64,000 nucleotides of DNA from Pisaster brevispinus. Lineage: Eukaryota > Echinodermata > Asteroidea > Forcipulatida > Asteriidae. Location: positions 17,206,742 to 17,270,741 of the forward strand of contig JAMKCF010000003.1 in the NCBI GenBank assembly GCA_023634235.1. Reading direction: 5' to 3'. Each line of letters starts with the position of its first letter. Position 1 is the stretch's first letter. This document shows positions 62,730 to 64,000 of the stretch, in pieces. The notes under the pieces are model-generated. The model was given only the letters and a program-made list of their open reading frames with translations. It searched no databases and was not told where the DNA came from. The translations under genes were made by a program, and so were the position numbers.

Positions 62730-63620
62730 AATAGTTTCTGGTGGGTCGGGACCAAGGTTTGAATCCCGGCAGGGTCCTTGATTCACTTTTTCTTTTTTCT
62801 AAGTTTTTAGATTTGAATCATGATTTCACTTATGAGGTAGGATTTTCGCTTGTCTTTGCGTGGAACAAATAGCCCAGTGGTTGGGAGATAGTTTCTGGTG
62901 AATCGGGACCACGGTTCGAATCCCGACAAGGTCCTTGACTCACTTTTTTTTTGTTTCTGGGTCTAAAGATTTGAATCATGATTTCACTTATGAGGTAGGA
63001 ATTTCGCTTGTCTTTGCGTGGAACACATAGCCCAGTGGTTGGGAAATAGTTTCTGGTGGGTCGGGACCAAGGTTTGAATCCCGGCAGGGTCCTTGATTCA
63101 CTTTTTTTTTTTCTAAGTTTTTAGATTTGAATCATGATTTCACTTATGAGGTAGGATTTTCGCTTGTATTTGCGTGGAACAAATAGCCCAGTGGTTGGGA
63201 GATAGTTTCTGGTGAATCGGGACCACGGTTCGAATCTCGGCAGTGTCCTTGATTAACTTTTTTTATGAGTATAAAGATTTGAATCATGATTTCACTTATG
63301 TGGTAGATATTTCGCTTGTCTTTGCGTGGAACAAATAGCCCAGTGGTTGGGAGATAGTTTCTGGTGGGTCGGCACCACGGTTCTAATCCCGGCAGTGTCC
63401 TTGATTCACTTTTTCTTTTTTCTAAGTTTTTTTAGATTTGAATCATGATTTCACTTATGAGGTAGGAATTTCGCTTGTCTTTGCGTGGAACAAATAGCCC
63501 AGTGGTTGGGAAATAGTTTCTGGTGGGTCGGGACCACGGTTTGAATCCCGGCAGGGTCCTTGATTCACTTTTTCTTTTTTCTAAGTTTTTAGATTTGAAT
63601 CATGATTTCACTTATGAGGT
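62730..63620 (+). repeat. Short-period units with AAGTTTTTAG linkers
   Basis: Units with GGGAAATAG, GGTTTGAATCCCGGCAGGG and CTAAGTTTTTAGATTTG recur at about 62752, 63068 and 63537, i.e. two- and three-unit spacings, alternating with GGTGAATCGGG units. Confidence 0.72.
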
Positions 63621-63623
63621 AGG

Positions 63624-63980
63624 AATTTCGCTTGTCTTTGCGTGGAACAAATAGCCCAGTGGTTGGGAGATAGTTTCTGGTGAATCGGGACCACGGTTCG
63701 AATCTCGGCAGTGTCCTTGATTAACTTTTTTTCTGAGTATAAAGATTTGAATCATGATTTCACTTATGTGGTAGGACTTTCGCTGGTCTTTGCGTGGAAC
63801 AGATAGCCTCGTTGTTGGGAGATAGTTTTTTGGTGGATCGGGACCACGGTTCGAATCCCGACAAGGTCCTTGATTCACTTTTTTTTCTGAGTCTAAATAT
63901 TTGAATCATGATTTCACTTATGACGTAGGAATTTCGCTTGTCTTTGGCTAGAACAGATAGCCCAGTGGTTGCGAGATAGT
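63624..63980 (+). repeat. Tail block, copy 3
   Basis: Matches 58571-58927 (offset 5053), with the GAGTATAAAG, GCCTCGTTGTTGGG and CTTTGGCTAGAAC marks. The window ends 20 bp later, within a tRNA-like module. Confidence 0.82.
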
Positions 63981-64000
63981 TTCTGGTGGGTCGGGACCAC

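Larger units (their letters stand above)
1..64000 (+). repeat. tRNA-like ~157 bp satellite array, whole window
   Basis: Reading from end to end, the same unit of about 157 bp recurs without interruption. The A-box-like TAGCCCAGTGG, the B-box-like GGTTCGAATCC, a T-run block, the linker core GAATCATGATTTCAC and the segment CTTTGCGTGG appear in that order every time, giving about 400 units (64000/157). All units lie in one orientation and no unique sequence separates them. Units differ by point changes, T-run length and a few small indels, and larger blocks of units are themselves duplicated. The family looks like a tandemly amplified, degenerate tRNA-derived element. That origin is inferred from the promoter motifs and arm spacing; the satellite nature is seen directly. 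The array runs off both window edges. Confidence 0.97.
58457..64000 (+). repeat. Array domain H: rearranged HOR pieces plus tail block
   Basis: About 35 units. 59510-60480 matches about 52080-53040 and 60930-61925 matches about 57440-58440, so a fourth higher-order copy is present but shuffled. Between and after it lies a tail block with CTTGATTAACTTTTTTTC, GAGTATAAAG and GGACTTTCGCTGG marks. The array is cut by the window end in mid-unit. Confidence 0.78.

Noticed and set aside
1..64000. CRISPR array
   Set aside because: Units are ~157 bp and there are no unique spacers between short direct repeats; the whole unit repeats, with gradual divergence. No cas-like gene is present.
1..64000. Dispersed SINE copies inserted in genomic DNA
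   Set aside because: No flanking unique DNA, no target-site duplications and no poly-A tails; the units abut directly in one orientation. Descent from a SINE before tandem amplification remains possible.

Overview
The whole 64 kb window is one uninterrupted head-to-tail satellite array. The basic unit is about 157 bp (unit 1 is exactly 1-157) and is repeated roughly 400 times, always in the same orientation. The array enters the window at a unit boundary and leaves it in mid-unit. I found no unique DNA, no protein-coding gene, no intact tRNA or rRNA gene, and no inserted transposon. Satellite arrays of this size with higher-order structure, combined with RNA polymerase III-type internal promoter motifs, point to a eukaryotic nuclear genome, probably animal. 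The sequence does not allow a species call, or a call of centromeric versus pericentromeric versus subtelomeric location.

Each unit has two halves. The first ~72 bp look like a degenerate tRNA. They hold an A-box match (TAGCCCAGTGG), a B-box match (GGTTCGAATCC) starting 43 bp after the A-box start, and a tRNA-like spacing of arms, but the acceptor and anticodon stems do not pair. About 20 bp after the B box come T-runs (usually T5-C-T6) on the same strand, of the kind that end Pol III transcripts. The second half is an AT-rich linker containing the palindrome AATCATGATT and a conserved segment (TTTCGCTTGTCTTTGCGTGG) leading into the next A box. Each unit is therefore laid out like a small Pol III transcription unit predicted to give an RNA of about 90 nt. 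Whether any copy is transcribed is unknown.

By shared variants the array divides as follows. 1-13.08 kb: mixed CTAAGTCTTTAG and CTGAGTCTAAAG linkers. 13.08-19.1 kb: transitional units with a 1418 bp tandem duplication. 19.1-33.77 kb: the most homogenised part, with CCTTGATCCCC after the B box and many nested duplications. 33.77-41.0 kb: units with GAGTCTAAGG linkers. 41.0-46.08 kb: units with TTTTAGTG and CCTCGTTTCTG variants. 46.08-51.54 kb: duplications of 4 and 6 units. 51.54-58.46 kb: a 14-15-unit higher-order repeat present three times. 58.46-64.0 kb: rearranged pieces of that repeat and a separate tail block. Duplication periods are close to whole multiples of the unit (2, 4, 5, 6, 7, 8, 9, 12, 14/15 and 19 units), as expected from unequal exchange or replication slippage in register.

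The open reading frames, up to 217 codons and mostly on the minus strand, follow from the repeat. The unit is not a multiple of three, so successive units are read in three frames, giving the same three peptide strings again and again. I treat none of them as genes. The most distinctive local events are a perfect 24-bp-arm hairpin formed by a fold-back copying error (3538-3589, copied to 6540-6591), a 13-bp insertion that looks like a recombination joint between two linker types, and a family of units with a 4-bp deletion.
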